This document shows, piece by piece, positions 9,275-18,800 of a stretch of 64,000 nt of DNA; within the stretch, counting starts at the first letter, position 1, and each line of letters opens with the position of its first letter. The notes beneath the pieces were generated by a model, which was not told where the DNA came from, made no database searches, and saw only the letters and a program-made list of their open reading frames with translations. Source of the stretch: Nisaea denitrificans DSM 18348 (lineage in GTDB: Bacteria; Pseudomonadota; Alphaproteobacteria; Thalassobaculales; Thalassobaculaceae). The stretch is taken from positions 29,811-93,810 of the forward strand of contig NZ_AUFM01000001.1 of assembly GCF_000426505.1 (NCBI RefSeq), read 5' to 3'. The translations under genes were made by a program, and so were the position numbers.

Positions 9275-11746
9275 ATGGTCAATTTGTCGTCAGAAACGCG
9301 GAGTTCCGGGAAGACGATTGTTACCCGGGATCCGGTGTGCGGCATGATTGTCGAGCATAGAAAAGATGATCTGACACTCAATCATGCGGGTCACCTGTAT
9401 CACTTTTGCAATCCAAAATGCCTGACCAAGTTCCAGTCCGACCCCGAGAGTTATCTGAGGAGCGAGGACCCGGTCTGCGGCATGTCGGTTGACCACTCCA
9501 GTGCCGCGCATATGCAAAAACATGGCGGGGAGAAATTTTATTTCTGCTCGTCCTTGTGCGAAGACAAATTCCTGGCAGCTCCCGATACTTATATGACCGG
9601 CAGGCCAGCGCATGAGCCGATGCCGGAAGATACCCTCTTCACCTGTCCGATGGATCCAGAGATCATTCAAGAAGGCCCCGGAGACTGTCCGATCTGCGGC
9701 ATGGCGCTTGAACCGTTGTTGCCCTCGGCCGACGCGGGCCCAAACCCTGAACTGATCGATTTCACCAAGCGATTCTGGGTTGGTGCGATCCTGACTCTAC
9801 CCGTTCTGGTTTTGGCCATGGGGCCGCACTTAGGCATACCGGTTCGCGAATGGCTCGGCGAACAGATGGCGAGTTGGGCTGAACTCGTTCTGGCAACGCC
9901 GGTCATACTCTGGTCCGGCTGGCCATTTTTCGTGCGTGGCTGGAAATCGTTCCTCTCCCGAAACCTGAACATGTTTTCCCTGATCGCACTCGGTGTCGGG
10001 GCGGCATATGGTTTCAGTTTGATTGCAACGATTCTGCCACAGACGTTCCCCGATGGCTTCAGAAACAGTGACGGGTCGGTCGGTGTCTATTACGAGGCCG
10101 GAGCGGTCATCGTGATTCTGGTTCTACTCGGTCAGATCATGGAACTGTCCGCTCGAGAAAAGACGTCGGGAGCAATCAAAGCCCTGCTGAGCCTTGCGGC
10201 AAAGACTGCGATCATTGTCCGGGACGATGGAACAGAGGAAGAGATTGATCTTGATCAAGTGGTCGTCGGCAACCGGTTACGCGTCCGACCGGGAGAAAAG
10301 GTTCCCGTCGATGGCGTCGTCCATGAAGGTCGCACATCGATTGACGAGTCGATGATCTCCGGCGAGTCTATTCCCACGGAGAAATCATCCGGAGACACCG
10401 TGACCGGCGCGACGATCAACCAGTCGGGTTCGATCATCATGGAAGCGCGGCGCGTCGGCAAGGACACCCTGCTCAGCCAAATCGTCGACATGGTGAGTCA
10501 GGCGCAACGCAGCAGAGCGCCGATTCAGCGGCTAGCTGACACCGTGGCCGGATGGTTTGTCCCTGCTGTCATCTTGATAGCGGCCACGGCTTTTGCTGCT
10601 TGGTCAATATGGGGCCCGCCGCCGGCCATGGCCTATGCATTGGTTGTCGCCGTTTCGGTGCTGATCATTGCTTGCCCCTGTGCGCTCGGGCTCGCAACGC
10701 CGATGTCCATCATGACTGCGACGGGCCGAGGCGCAGAAGCTGGCGTGCTTATCAAGAACGCCGAGGCTCTCGAACGGTTTTCCGCTGTCTCTATACTGGT
10801 TGTGGACAAGACGGGCACTCTGACCGAGGGGCGCCCAAAGCTGGTTGCTGTGGAAACTGCGGAAGGATTTGACGAAACTGAGCTTCTGACGCTCGCGGCA
10901 AGCCTGGAGCGCGGCTCGGAACACCCCCTTGCCGAGGCCATCGTGAAGGGCGCAAAGGAAAGAGGTCTTACTCTACGCTCTGTCGGTGAGTTTGAAGCAA
11001 TCACGGGTATGGGGGTGGTCGGCAGTATCGACGGAACTGAGGTCGCTCTCGGCAACGAAAGACTTCTTTCAAAACGAAACATTGAAACCGGAGAACTGGG
11101 CGAGGCGATCAAGGCCCGTCAAAATGACGGCGAGACAGTGATGTTCGTCGTAATTGACAAAAAGGCGGCCGGTCTTATCGCAGTGGCAGACCCGATAAAG
11201 GAAACTACACCGGCAGCACTCAAGGCGCTGCGGGATGCCGGGCTACGGATTCTTATGGCGACAGGCGACAACGCCAGGACCGCGAAAGCGGTCGCCGATC
11301 GCCTTGGAATTGCGGAGTTTCGCGCTGATGTCTTGCCGGAAGACAAGGTCAACATCGTCCGGGAGCACCAAGGGCAGGGCCAAAAGGTTGCAATGGCTGG
11401 CGACGGTGTGAACGACGCGCCGGCGCTGGCACAGGCGGATGTCGGCATTGCGATGGGTACCGGAGCCGATGTTGCAATCGAGAGCGCTGGATTCACGCTG
11501 GTAAAGGGCGATCTACAGGGCATCGTACGAGCGCGTCACCTGTCGACGGCGACGATGCGAAATATCCGTCAAAACCTGTTCTTTGCCTTTATCTACAACG
11601 CAGCCGGCGTGCCGATCGCTGCGGGTGTGCTCTATCCTGTTTTTGGGATTCTGTTGTCTCCAATCCTTGCGGCGGCGGCCATGAGCCTTTCGTCGCTTTC
11701 CGTGGTCGGCAACGCGCTGCGTCTCAAACGAGTCCGGCTAAAGTAA
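9275..11746 (+). CDS. Copper-type P1B ATPase with two YHS domains
   Basis: 823-residue heavy-metal-exporting ATPase. The ATG at 9275 is used because an upstream TTG lies in the promoter -35. The N-terminus has two YHS-type domains (DPVCGM at about residues 20 and 67, each followed by a YxFCxxxC segment) and then a third metal motif, FTCPMDPEI...GDCPICGM (about residues 123-145), in place of classical CxxC HMA domains. The membrane core has the CPC ion site ([12 protein letters not shown]), the phosphorylation site DKTGTLTEG, the SEHPLAEA motif and GDGVNDAP. This suits Cu+/Ag+ export (CopA/CopB/SilP group). It is controlled by the CueR-type box upstream, and its likely regulator is encoded just downstream. 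Confidence 0.9.
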   Translation: MVNLSSETRSSGKTIVTRDPVCGMIVEHRKDDLTLNHAGHLYHFCNPKCLTKFQSDPESYLRSEDPVCGMSVDHSSAAHMQKHGGEKFYFCSSLCEDKFLAAPDTYMTGRPAHEPMPEDTLFTCPMDPEIIQEGPGDCPICGMALEPLLPSADAGPNPELIDFTKRFWVGAILTLPVLVLAMGPHLGIPVREWLGEQMASWAELVLATPVILWSGWPFFVRGWKSFLSRNLNMFSLIALGVGAAYGFSLIATILPQTFPDGFRNSDGSVGVYYEAGAVIVILVLLGQIMELSAREKTSGAIKALLSLAAKTAIIVRDDGTEEEIDLDQVVVGNRLRVRPGEKVPVDGVVHEGRTSIDESMISGESIPTEKSSGDTVTGATINQSGSIIMEARRVGKDTLLSQIVDMVSQAQRSRAPIQRLADTVAGWFVPAVILIAATAFAAWSIWGPPPAMAYALVVAVSVLIIACPCALGLATPMSIMTATGRGAEAGVLIKNAEALERFSAVSILVVDKTGTLTEGRPKLVAVETAEGFDETELLTLAASLERGSEHPLAEAIVKGAKERGLTLRSVGEFEAITGMGVVGSIDGTEVALGNERLLSKRNIETGELGEAIKARQNDGETVMFVVIDKKAAGLIAVADPIKETTPAALKALRDAGLRILMATGDNARTAKAVADRLGIAEFRADVLPEDKVNIVREHQGQGQKVAMAGDGVNDAPALAQADVGIAMGTGADVAIESAGFTLVKGDLQGIVRARHLSTATMRNIRQNLFFAFIYNAAGVPIAAGVLYPVFGILLSPILAAAAMSLSSLSVVGNALRLKRVRLK

Positions 11747-11805
11747 GGCTACGTGGCACCTTACTGGGCCGCACACATCCGGCGCTTACAGCTCGTGAGG
11801 AAAAA

Positions 11806-12231
11806 ATGAGCATTCTCAAGAATATAGGTCAAGCATCAAGAGCGTCGAACCTGCCGGTCAAGACAATCCGCTACTACGAGGATATCGGTTTGGTTGTGGC
11901 TCCACGCTCCGAGAACGGTTACCGGCAGTATGGAGACATCGAGATCCACAAATTGCGCTTTGTTCAAAGAGCCCGGAGTCTTGGTTTCTGCGTCGATGAT
12001 TGTCGAACGCTTCTGTCGCTTTATGAGGACTCGGGGAGGAGCAGTGCCGACGTGAAGAGACTTGCCCAGAAAAACCTGGATGAGATCGAGGTGAAGATCG
12101 TCGAATTGAGAAATCTCCGTGAGGTTCTTGTTCACCTTCTCGATCATTGCGCTGGGGACGATCGCCCTGAATGTCCGATTATCAACGATCTTTCCGGCGA
12201 CGGTAGCTCCGGGAACCTTATACGTCACTAA
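11806..12231 (+). CDS. CueR-like MerR-family copper regulator
   Basis: 141 residues with a MerR winged HTH at the N-terminus (TIRYYEDIGLV at about 20-30, NGYRQY), a dimer helix, and the metal loop HCAGDDRPECP, where two Cys are separated by seven residues as in CueR. The position that is Cys in divalent-metal sensors is serine here (S79/S80), as expected for a Cu+/Ag+ sensor. GAGGAAAAA just upstream supports this start. It probably acts on the boxes at 9203 and 23613. It begins 60 nt after the ATPase gene, in the same direction. Confidence 0.9.
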   Translation: MSILKNIGQASRASNLPVKTIRYYEDIGLVVAPRSENGYRQYGDIEIHKLRFVQRARSLGFCVDDCRTLLSLYEDSGRSSADVKRLAQKNLDEIEVKIVELRNLREVLVHLLDHCAGDDRPECPIINDLSGDGSSGNLIRH

Positions 12232-12256
12232 GCTCACGCACACGGGAGGACAAAAC

Positions 12257-12565
12257 ATGCTAATCCGACAAGGTATCTGCAGCCTAACTGCTTTAGCTGG
12301 ATCAGCGGCCCTCGCGCGCACCGCGACAGCAGCTCCAGGCGACGGTTTCTACGGCGAACACATGATGTACGGCGGCTGGTTCATGGGGCCATTCATGATG
12401 CTGGTCGCGCTTGGACTGATCATTGTCGCAATTGTTGTCGTCAGCCGCTTGTTCGGGTCTGGAAGCAGTGCCGGCTCCGCCTTGCGCATCCTTGAAGAGC
12501 GTTTCGCACGAGGGGAAATCGACAGAGAAGAGTTCGAGGATCGAAAGAAGGCACTTTCGCGGTGA
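12257..12565 (+). CDS. Small membrane protein with C-terminal SHOCT domain
   Basis: 102 residues: signal-like N-terminus, a Met/Gly/Trp-rich stretch, one long transmembrane helix (about 45-68) and a C-terminal SHOCT motif (LEERFARGEIDREEFEDRKKAL). SHOCT proteins are common in copper and heavy-metal clusters, with no established function. The GGGAGGA ribosome site upstream fixes this start. A relative with the same architecture is encoded at 63328-63669. The stop overlaps the GTG start of the next gene. Confidence 0.8.
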   Translation: MLIRQGICSLTALAGSAALARTATAAPGDGFYGEHMMYGGWFMGPFMMLVALGLIIVAIVVVSRLFGSGSSAGSALRILEERFARGEIDREEFEDRKKALSR

Positions 12566-13041
12566 AGGCCCGAAACATCGTACTCGGGGCCGCTGCGATC
12601 GTCGCGATTATCGGAACCGGCTTGGCCGCTTTTTATTGGCAGGGACAGAACAATACGTCGGCCCCCGCGTTGGATACCAACAATCCGGAGCTCGTGACCG
12701 CCGGGAAAATTATCTACGCCGAAAATTGCGCAGTTTGCCACGGACATAATCTGGAGGGGCAGCCGTCCTGGAGACAAAGAAGAGCGGACGGGCGGCTACC
12801 CGCACCGCCTCACGATAAGAGCGGCCATACGTGGCATCACCCGGATCGCATCATCTTCGAACTGACAAAATTCGGTCCGACCGTTTTGGTGGGTAACGGA
12901 TACGAGAGCGACATGCCCGGCTTTGACGAGATCCTCGACGATCGAAGCATCGTTGCCGTGCTGTCTTTCATCAAGAGTACCTGGCCACGGGAAATTCAGC
13001 AAAGGCAACAGAAAGTCACGCGTTCGGACAAGGGAGAATAG
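12562..13041 (+). CDS. Membrane-anchored cytochrome c, class I
   Basis: 159 residues with an N-terminal transmembrane anchor (about 5-25), haem-binding CAVCH (about residue 56) and a likely axial methionine in SDMPGF (about residue 120). The start is the GTG at 12562, overlapping the previous stop as GTGA. It lies in a run SHOCT / cyt c / cyt c downstream of the copper regulator. A short electron-transfer protein in the periplasm is the natural reading; the partner is unknown. Confidence 0.85.
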   Translation: MKARNIVLGAAAIVAIIGTGLAAFYWQGQNNTSAPALDTNNPELVTAGKIIYAENCAVCHGHNLEGQPSWRQRRADGRLPAPPHDKSGHTWHHPDRIIFELTKFGPTVLVGNGYESDMPGFDEILDDRSIVAVLSFIKSTWPREIQQRQQKVTRSDKGE

Positions 13042-13042
13042 T

Positions 13043-13408
13043 ATGCGAGTCCTTACATCGACTGCGATTGCGTTATTGGTTCTGTCCACTTCCGCATGGA
13101 GCCAGGAGGTCAGACAACCAGACCTGAAAGGCGCGGCAGTATTTGGGAAAATCGCTTACGACAAATTCTGCGCAGCATGCCATGGAATAAATGGCGTGGG
13201 GACCGACAAGGGTCCTCCATTCCTGCATCGTGTATATGCGGCGGGCCACCATAGCGACGAATCCTTCTATCTCGCAGCCCTGCGCGGCGCACGAGCCCAT
13301 CATTGGCGGTTCGGAGATATGAAGCCCGTTAATGGCGTGACCGAGAAGCAAGTCGAGATGATCGTTAAGTACGTTCGCGCTCTGCAACTTGCAAACGGGA
13401 TCCGGTGA
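13043..13408 (+). CDS. Small periplasmic cytochrome c
   Basis: 121 residues with a cleavable signal peptide (ending SAWSQ), haem motif CAACH (about residue 45) and candidate axial Met in FGDMKPV (about residue 93). The ATG is 2 nt after the preceding cytochrome gene, so the pair is likely co-transcribed. It resembles the cytochrome c partners found next to multicopper oxidases and copper efflux genes, but no specific partner can be named. Confidence 0.85.
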   Translation: MRVLTSTAIALLVLSTSAWSQEVRQPDLKGAAVFGKIAYDKFCAACHGINGVGTDKGPPFLHRVYAAGHHSDESFYLAALRGARAHHWRFGDMKPVNGVTEKQVEMIVKYVRALQLANGIR

Positions 13409-13449
13409 GAGAATGGGGGGTAGCGAAAGTGTTTCTGTACGCTTTCTTC

Positions 13450-13463
13450 TTGATCTGGATCAA
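13450..13463. promoter_or_regulatory. Perfect FNR/ANR-type box
   Basis: TTGATCTGGATCAA matches the palindromic FNR/Dnr consensus TTGAT-N4-ATCAA at all ten defined bases. It is intergenic, 52 nt before the start at 13515, so a class II arrangement is possible. The Crp/Fnr regulator at 7923-8639 or a chromosomal Fnr could use it. Confidence 0.65.
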
Positions 13464-13514
13464 GGCACCAAACGCTGAGATTGTCCAAGTTACTCGAAAA
13501 TAGGAAGATAGAGA

Positions 13515-13880
13515 ATGCTTGGCATTTTTGGCAGAAAGAGAGCTTATTGGGCGGCACCACTTTTCGTCGCAATGGCCTTTCTGTCTCTAATTGCCAACAA
13601 TGCTGTCGTGATCGATCCGTGGGAATCCCAAGCGCATCATACCGAGTTGACCGTGCAGGATTTTGACGAACAGGACACTGATTCAGAAAACACTTCTCCC
13701 TCCGATCCGGAGGTGCGTTGTCATCTCACATTCGCTTGTCTGACTTTTATTGTCGCGAATGATGTTTTGCGGCTTTTCCATCTTGTTTCGAGACATTTCC
13801 ATTCCCAGTCGAATTTCCTTGGTGACGGATTGGCTGTGACTGGCCTGCTCAGGCCGCCATCGTTGAGCAAATCGGTCTAA
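13515..13880 (+). CDS. Hypothetical small protein, signal or membrane N-terminus
   Basis: 121 residues. An N-terminal hydrophobic stretch (about 12-32) is followed by an acidic middle (DFDEQDTDSENTS) and a second moderately hydrophobic part containing VRCHLTFACLTF. I do not recognise the family. GGAAGATAGAG precedes the ATG. A perfect FNR-type box lies 52 nt upstream, suggesting oxygen- or NO-dependent expression. Confidence 0.5.
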   Translation: MLGIFGRKRAYWAAPLFVAMAFLSLIANNAVVIDPWESQAHHTELTVQDFDEQDTDSENTSPSDPEVRCHLTFACLTFIVANDVLRLFHLVSRHFHSQSNFLGDGLAVTGLLRPPSLSKSV

Positions 13881-14049
13881 TGGCTTTTCCGAAGGCTTGG
13901 CCAATTGGCGAGCCGTTTGATGGGGCTAAGGCGTGCCTCCGTAATTCCGGGCCGCCTGGTCTCTGCCAAACAATCTGAAAAATATTCAAGCGCCTGATCT
14001 CTCTGGGGGTGACCTCCGAGGGTCATGACCAGAATCCATGGAGAGAACG

Positions 14050-15186
14050 ATGTCGTCGAGATTTTCTCAGCGATCCCGGTGCTGTCTCGTGACAGCGAAT
14101 TCCTTTGCTAGCGCTTTCTCATCTCACCTGAAAGTCCCATTCTGTATGCCATTTGGGGCGATCATTGTTACTGCTATCCTGAGCTTCACCTCCAGTATGG
14201 TTTATGCCCAGACAATTTATATCCCGGAAGGGAGCGCGAATTCGGTTCTCGTTGTCGATGGTGCAAACGGATCTACGATCCGCCGAATTGACGGATTGGA
14301 AGCGGTCCACGGTCTGTCTGGAACAGCGAATTCCGGCGTTCTCGTCGCCGGAAGCCTTATAGAAACGGACAAGCCCGTGGAGGCTCCAGCTTCCGTAACT
14401 GCTGACGAGCATACTGCTCATCATGGGGCCTCTGGAAGAGCGATCGGGCCAGACATTGCAGGTATCAGCATCCTCTCCATCATCGACCGAGCTTCAGGAA
14501 CTATCATTCGTCGATTAGAAGTTCCCGGTGCAGTACATCACACGGCGATGTCCCCAGATGGCCGCTACGCAGTTGCCACCCATCCCGGGGCCGACGGCAT
14601 CTCTATAATCGATTTGAGCAACTATGAGGTCACCGGATGGGTTCCAACCGGCCCGATGCCTAATTACGTAATCATTGAACAGTCATCCCAAACGGCTTTT
14701 GTGACGAACACCGGGAACGGGACTGTAAGCGAAGTCGATCTTGCGCGCGCATTTGTTAGGCGCAATTTTCTCGCGGGAGAAGCGCCTGAGCATATGGCGT
14801 ACGGACTGGGTACCGGAACTCTTTACATCGCAGATGCCGGGACAGGCCGCGTCATCGAGCTGGATGTCAACACCGGTAAAGTTCTCCGAGACATTGCCAT
14901 CGATAGTGAAGTTCACGGTCTCGATCTGTCAGATGACGGAGAACGTCTGTTTGTCGCAGTTACAGGAAGCGATGCCGTTGCGTCCATAAACCTAAAATCA
15001 GGCTCGATTGCGACCTACCCTCTTGGTTCCGAACCATATCACGTGACCACGATTCCGAATTCTGGTCAGGCTCTAGTCTCATCCAGAGCTAACCCAGAAG
15101 CTTGGGTGGTCGACATCTCGAGCGGCGCAGTGGTCAAGAGGTTCCAACTCTCCGGAGTGGGGCATCAAATGGTCGTAGTCAGATGA
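14050..15186 (+). CDS. YncE-like beta-propeller periplasmic protein
   Basis: About 378 residues. A hydrophobic signal (FGAIIVTAILSFTSSMVYAQ) is followed by repeated blades of the YVTN/YncE type (for example SANSVLVVDGANGS, SPDGRYAVATHPG, ISIIDLSNYEV, DDGERLFVAVTGSDAV). Such propellers occur beside copper-dependent or c-type cytochrome redox systems; the substrate is unknown. Starts are possible at 14038, 14050 (GGAGAG upstream, used here) or 14146 (immediately before the signal). The gap 13881-14037 shows nothing clear. Confidence 0.75.
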   Translation: MSSRFSQRSRCCLVTANSFASAFSSHLKVPFCMPFGAIIVTAILSFTSSMVYAQTIYIPEGSANSVLVVDGANGSTIRRIDGLEAVHGLSGTANSGVLVAGSLIETDKPVEAPASVTADEHTAHHGASGRAIGPDIAGISILSIIDRASGTIIRRLEVPGAVHHTAMSPDGRYAVATHPGADGISIIDLSNYEVTGWVPTGPMPNYVIIEQSSQTAFVTNTGNGTVSEVDLARAFVRRNFLAGEAPEHMAYGLGTGTLYIADAGTGRVIELDVNTGKVLRDIAIDSEVHGLDLSDDGERLFVAVTGSDAVASINLKSGSIATYPLGSEPYHVTTIPNSGQALVSSRANPEAWVVDISSGAVVKRFQLSGVGHQMVVVR

Positions 15187-15274
15187 ATGGTGGATTCGAT
15201 ACCGGATCTACCCTTCCTCAGTTACTCGAAGCACATTGAACGACAGCCTCGGAGCTGTTGGTTGGATGGTATAA

Positions 15275-15556
15275 ATGAACTCCTTGTTTAATCGCAGGTC
15301 TATTGCTTACGCAGGATTTATTCTAATCGCCGGATACTTCCTCTGGACAGAGCACTCGGCCCACATTCAGTTAGCCGTACCCTACCTCCCCTATCTCCTA
15401 CTTCTTGCATGTCCGTTGCTTCATGTTTTCATGCATGGAGGACACGGGCACGGCAACGAAGCTCCGGCCGATTCCGATCACAGCCCCAGATCGAAAAAAG
15501 GAAACGAAACACCGAGATCATTCGGCGAACAAGCCGGGGAGCGGAATAATGACTGA
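15275..15556 (+). CDS. DUF2933 small membrane protein
   Basis: 93 residues with two hydrophobic helices and the family motif LLLLACPLLHVFMHGGHGHG (about residues 41-60), then a polar His/Ser/Lys-rich tail. DUF2933 proteins sit in copper and heavy-metal resistance clusters; the Cys, Met and His of the motif could bind metal. The stop overlaps the next start (ATGACTGA), so the two genes are coupled. Confidence 0.8.
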   Translation: MNSLFNRRSIAYAGFILIAGYFLWTEHSAHIQLAVPYLPYLLLLACPLLHVFMHGGHGHGNEAPADSDHSPRSKKGNETPRSFGEQAGERNND

Positions 15557-16214
15557 GCCGCAGGCTGACTACGGATTGTGGTCATTGGTGATCATCAATT
15601 CGGCCGTGTTCATCATTTTCGCTTTCAGCTTCTTCAAGCCGCAGACGAAACGCGACTGGAGGTCTTTTGGTGCCTTCAGCGCCTTTTTGATCGCTCTATT
15701 CACGGAGATGTACGGGTTTCCTCTGACCATCTACCTGCTGTCAGGCTGGCTGCAGAGCGCCTATCCGAATATCAACTGGCTCGCTCATGAATCGGGGCAT
15801 CTCCTGGAAATGATATTCGGCTGGGAAAACAATCCCCATTTTGGGCCGTTCCACCTTCTAAGTTTTCTCTTGCTCGGCATCGGCTTCCTTCTCCTGTCAG
15901 CAGCATGGCCCGCCCTCCATCAGGCGCAAAAGGAGGGAAGGCTCGCCGTAGCCGGTCTCTATGCGCGTATCCGGCATCCTCAGTATGTCGGTTTCGTCGC
16001 AATCCTGACCGGGTTTCTCGTCCAATGGCCGACGCTACTCACCATCGCGATGTATCCCGTTCTGCTGTTCATGTATTGGCGCCTGTCACTGTCGGAAGAA
16101 AAGGCCGCCGAAGCCGCCTTCGGCGAAGAATACCGCCGCTATGCCGAACGGACACCCCGTTTCATCCCACGCTTCGGAGATCCGCTTCCATCGAGTGGAG
16201 GCCCTCGAAATTGA
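15549..16214 (+). CDS. Isoprenylcysteine methyltransferase-like membrane protein
   Basis: 221 residues with about five transmembrane segments and the C-terminal signature of the ICMT/PEMT family: RIRHPQYVGF (about 137-147) and LSEEKAAEAAFGEEYRRYAERTPRFIP. In bacteria this family is found beside DUF2933 and metal-resistance genes, with unknown substrate. The ATG at 15549 overlaps the DUF2933 stop by 8 nt. Its stop overlaps the TTG start of the next gene. Confidence 0.8.
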   Translation: MTEPQADYGLWSLVIINSAVFIIFAFSFFKPQTKRDWRSFGAFSAFLIALFTEMYGFPLTIYLLSGWLQSAYPNINWLAHESGHLLEMIFGWENNPHFGPFHLLSFLLLGIGFLLLSAAWPALHQAQKEGRLAVAGLYARIRHPQYVGFVAILTGFLVQWPTLLTIAMYPVLLFMYWRLSLSEEKAAEAAFGEEYRRYAERTPRFIPRFGDPLPSSGGPRN

Positions 16215-16927
16215 CCTTCGGCTATCGCTTCACATTGCCGGTCAAACACATAGCTGCAACGGTCACGGTCATATCCATGGCCGGACTACTCTATGCGCTC
16301 GCCTCAGCGGTGCCTTGGTGGTCCGCCGACCAAATCGTGGTCAAGATCGCGGATACCGGTCAATGGGGTCCAGTGATTCTCATGCTCATCATGGCAGCCG
16401 CTGTCGTGTTCAGCCCCATACCAAGCGCCCCGATCACATTGGCGGCGGGAGCGGTCTACGGGCATCTATGGGGCACTATATACGCACTTGCTGGTGCCGA
16501 GATCGGCGCACTAATCGCATTCGAACTCGCCAGACGGTTCGGGCGAGAACGGATTGGCCGCTGGATCGGGACGATCTCGCTTCCGCGAACGGTGAACTCC
16601 CAAGTCGGCCTCACCACGGTCGTATTTATCGCCCGCTTGCTGCCGGCTGTGTCCTTCGACGTGATCAGCTATGCCGCAGGCCTCACTCGCTTGGATCGGT
16701 CGTGGTTTGCCCTCGCGACCGCCGCCGGGATGATACCGGCGACGTTCCTGCTATCGCATACCGGCGCCGGTCTCAGGGCGATAGAAGATGACGGCATGGA
16801 CATCCTTTTCAGTCTCACGGGGCTCGGACTCTTGTCGGGTATAGGCATCATTTTCGGTCTTTGGAGAACCAGGGCCGGAAGCCCAGAAACCTACGCGCAA
16901 ACACTTGAGGAGAACTCGATCAAATGA
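16211..16927 (+). CDS. TVP38/TMEM64-type (VTT domain) membrane protein
   Basis: 238 residues, six or so hydrophobic segments, with the VTT/DedA-like core: PSAPITLAAGAVYGHLWGT, GAEIGALIAFELARRFGRE and FIARLLPAVSFDVISYAAGLT. These are membrane proteins of uncertain transport function. The only plausible coupled start is TTG at 16211, which overlaps the upstream stop as TTGA; the first in-frame ATG is at 16277. It overlaps the next gene by 4 nt. Confidence 0.8.
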   Translation: MTFGYRFTLPVKHIAATVTVISMAGLLYALASAVPWWSADQIVVKIADTGQWGPVILMLIMAAAVVFSPIPSAPITLAAGAVYGHLWGTIYALAGAEIGALIAFELARRFGRERIGRWIGTISLPRTVNSQVGLTTVVFIARLLPAVSFDVISYAAGLTRLDRSWFALATAAGMIPATFLLSHTGAGLRAIEDDGMDILFSLTGLGLLSGIGIIFGLWRTRAGSPETYAQTLEENSIK

Positions 16928-18261
16928 ACAGCGCCAAAAACGAAAAACGCGAAGCAAGCTATCAAGCCGACTCATTGTCACTCGGTGGCGCCGTCGCCAT
17001 GGGAACCGGAGTCATGATCGGCGCCGGGATCTTCGCCTTGACGGGCCAAATAGCAGAACTGGCAGGGCCTTTGTTTCCTCTGGCTTTCATCGTTGGGGCC
17101 ATAATCACCGGGTTCAGCGCCTACAGTTACATCAGCATGTCGAACGCTTGGCCCTCTTCCGGCGGGATCGCAATGATCCTGCAAAAATGCTACGGACCGG
17201 GGGCAGTCGCCGCCGGCGCCGCGCTCCTAATGGCGCTGAGTATGGTTATCGCCGAGAGTCTCGTTGCGAGAACTTTCGCGACTTATGTGCTGCGCCCCTT
17301 CGATATCGCGGACGGACCGTTGGTGCCGATACTCGCGGTTGGGGTCATCGTGTTCGCGTTTCTGATTAACATTGCCGGAAACCGGTCCGTGGGGTTGTTC
17401 TCGATCTTGATGGCCGCTGTCAAGATCGGCGGTATTGCCCTGTTCGGGATCGCCGCACTCTGGTCAAGCGGCTTCAGCTTTGCAGCCTCTTCCTCCAATC
17501 CCGGAAGCTCGTTCGGCCCGATAGGTTTCGTCGCATCTGTAGCCTTGGCAATCCTAGCCTTTAAAGGGTTCACGACCATCACCAATAGCGGTGCCGAAAT
17601 CACGAACCCGCATCGCAATGTGGGCCGCGCTATCATGATCTCGATCGTAATTTGCGTGCTAACCTATCTTCTCGTCGCTTTCGGGGTCGGCTCGAGCTTA
17701 AGCCTCGACGAAATCATTGCTGCAAAGGACTATTCCCTAGCAGAAGCAGCTGAGCCGGCTTTTGGCAAGACCGGTTTTTATATGACTGTGCTCCTCGCAG
17801 CCGTTGCAACGGTTTCAGGCGTCCTCGCGAGCGTCTTCGCCGTATCCCGCATGCTTGCCATGCTGACGGACATGAAGATGATCCCCCACAGCCATTTCGG
17901 CATGTCCGGGACAATCCAGCGACACACGCTGGTCTACACCGTGGTGATCGCGTCGATCCTCGCTGTTTTCTTTGACCTGAGCCGGATTGCGTCACTCGGT
18001 GCATTCTTCTACCTCGTGATGGATATGGTGGTGCATTGGGGTGTGTTCCGCTTCCGGCGCCACGAGATCGGAGCGTCGGCGCCGGTGTTGCTGCTGGCGC
18101 TCGGATTTGACGGCACCGTGCTTGCTGCATTCACTCTGATGAAGCTGGATACCGATCCAATGATCGTGTTTTACGCGGCCGGGGCGATTATCTCGGTCTT
18201 CGTCTTCGAGCGCTTCTATCTGGCTCGTTGGCTGGCTCCGCAAACCGAACACAGCCATTGA
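16924..18261 (+). CDS. APC-family amino acid permease
   Basis: 445 residues and about twelve transmembrane helices. The first helix has the APC signature GTGVMIGAGIFALTGQIAELAG, with the GAGIF unwinding site. It is last in the coupled run DUF2933-ICMT-VTT-permease, all joined by overlapping stops and starts. The substrate cannot be predicted. No obvious link to copper is visible beyond position. Confidence 0.85.
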   Translation: MNSAKNEKREASYQADSLSLGGAVAMGTGVMIGAGIFALTGQIAELAGPLFPLAFIVGAIITGFSAYSYISMSNAWPSSGGIAMILQKCYGPGAVAAGAALLMALSMVIAESLVARTFATYVLRPFDIADGPLVPILAVGVIVFAFLINIAGNRSVGLFSILMAAVKIGGIALFGIAALWSSGFSFAASSSNPGSSFGPIGFVASVALAILAFKGFTTITNSGAEITNPHRNVGRAIMISIVICVLTYLLVAFGVGSSLSLDEIIAAKDYSLAEAAEPAFGKTGFYMTVLLAAVATVSGVLASVFAVSRMLAMLTDMKMIPHSHFGMSGTIQRHTLVYTVVIASILAVFFDLSRIASLGAFFYLVMDMVVHWGVFRFRRHEIGASAPVLLLALGFDGTVLAAFTLMKLDTDPMIVFYAAGAIISVFVFERFYLARWLAPQTEHSH

Positions 18262-18335
18262 GGACGAAGCTTCGTGACAGGGCGACCTGCTAGGGGGAAC
18301 GCTCCGCCTTCAAAGCCATCGACACCCGTTGAGCG

Positions 18336-18800
18336 TCACGGATGGGCGTGGGCGACGACGGGAATGCTGAACCTGCGGAAGTGAAGGGTCAGATGAACCG
18401 TGTCGCCATGACTGATCGGTTCCCGGACATCAAGCAGCACCGCTTCGACATGCGAGGTTCCGAGGTCTAGGCGTTCGCGATCCAGAATCGCCAGCTCGGG
18501 GACAGGGCTCATTCCGGTGATTGGAAAGCGCAGCCGCAAGGCACCGGACGACGCTGTGCCGGAACTCACCCCGGTGAGTGTGAGCGGCTGTCCGCTCTCA
18601 TTCTCTATGGCGAACTTGACACGCGCCGAAGCCCCTTGCGTGGCAGGTTCAACGGAGAGCTGCTCAATGGAGATGGCATCGAAGACATCTTTGGAGATGT
18701 CCGCATTCGCATGTCCGAAGCCCTCTGAAAACATCAGGGAGGCAAATATGGCGAGCCCGGCGCGGAGAGCCGGTTTTCCCTTGATGACATCCAGTCTCAT
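18336..18800 (-). CDS. PCuAC-like periplasmic copper chaperone (altered ligands)
   Basis: 154 residues with a signal peptide (ending near GHANA) and the beta-rich fold of PCuAC/DUF461: a C-terminal half with SHVEAVLLDVREPISHGDTVHLTLHF. The canonical HxM after this strand reads HVE here, and few methionines remain, so copper binding may be weakened or use other residues. It is last in the cop operon and overlaps the ABC-like gene by 4 nt. The family call is probable rather than certain. Confidence 0.65.
   Translation of the reverse strand: MRLDVIKGKPALRAGLAIFASLMFSEGFGHANADISKDVFDAISIEQLSVEPATQGASARVKFAIENESGQPLTLTGVSSGTASSGALRLRFPITGMSPVPELAILDRERLDLGTSHVEAVLLDVREPISHGDTVHLTLHFRRFSIPVVAHAHP

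Noticed and set aside
10245..10258. FNR-like palindrome TTGATCTTGATCAA inside the copper ATPase gene
   Set aside because: It lies in conserved coding sequence ([11 protein letters not shown]) far from any start, so a chance match is more likely.
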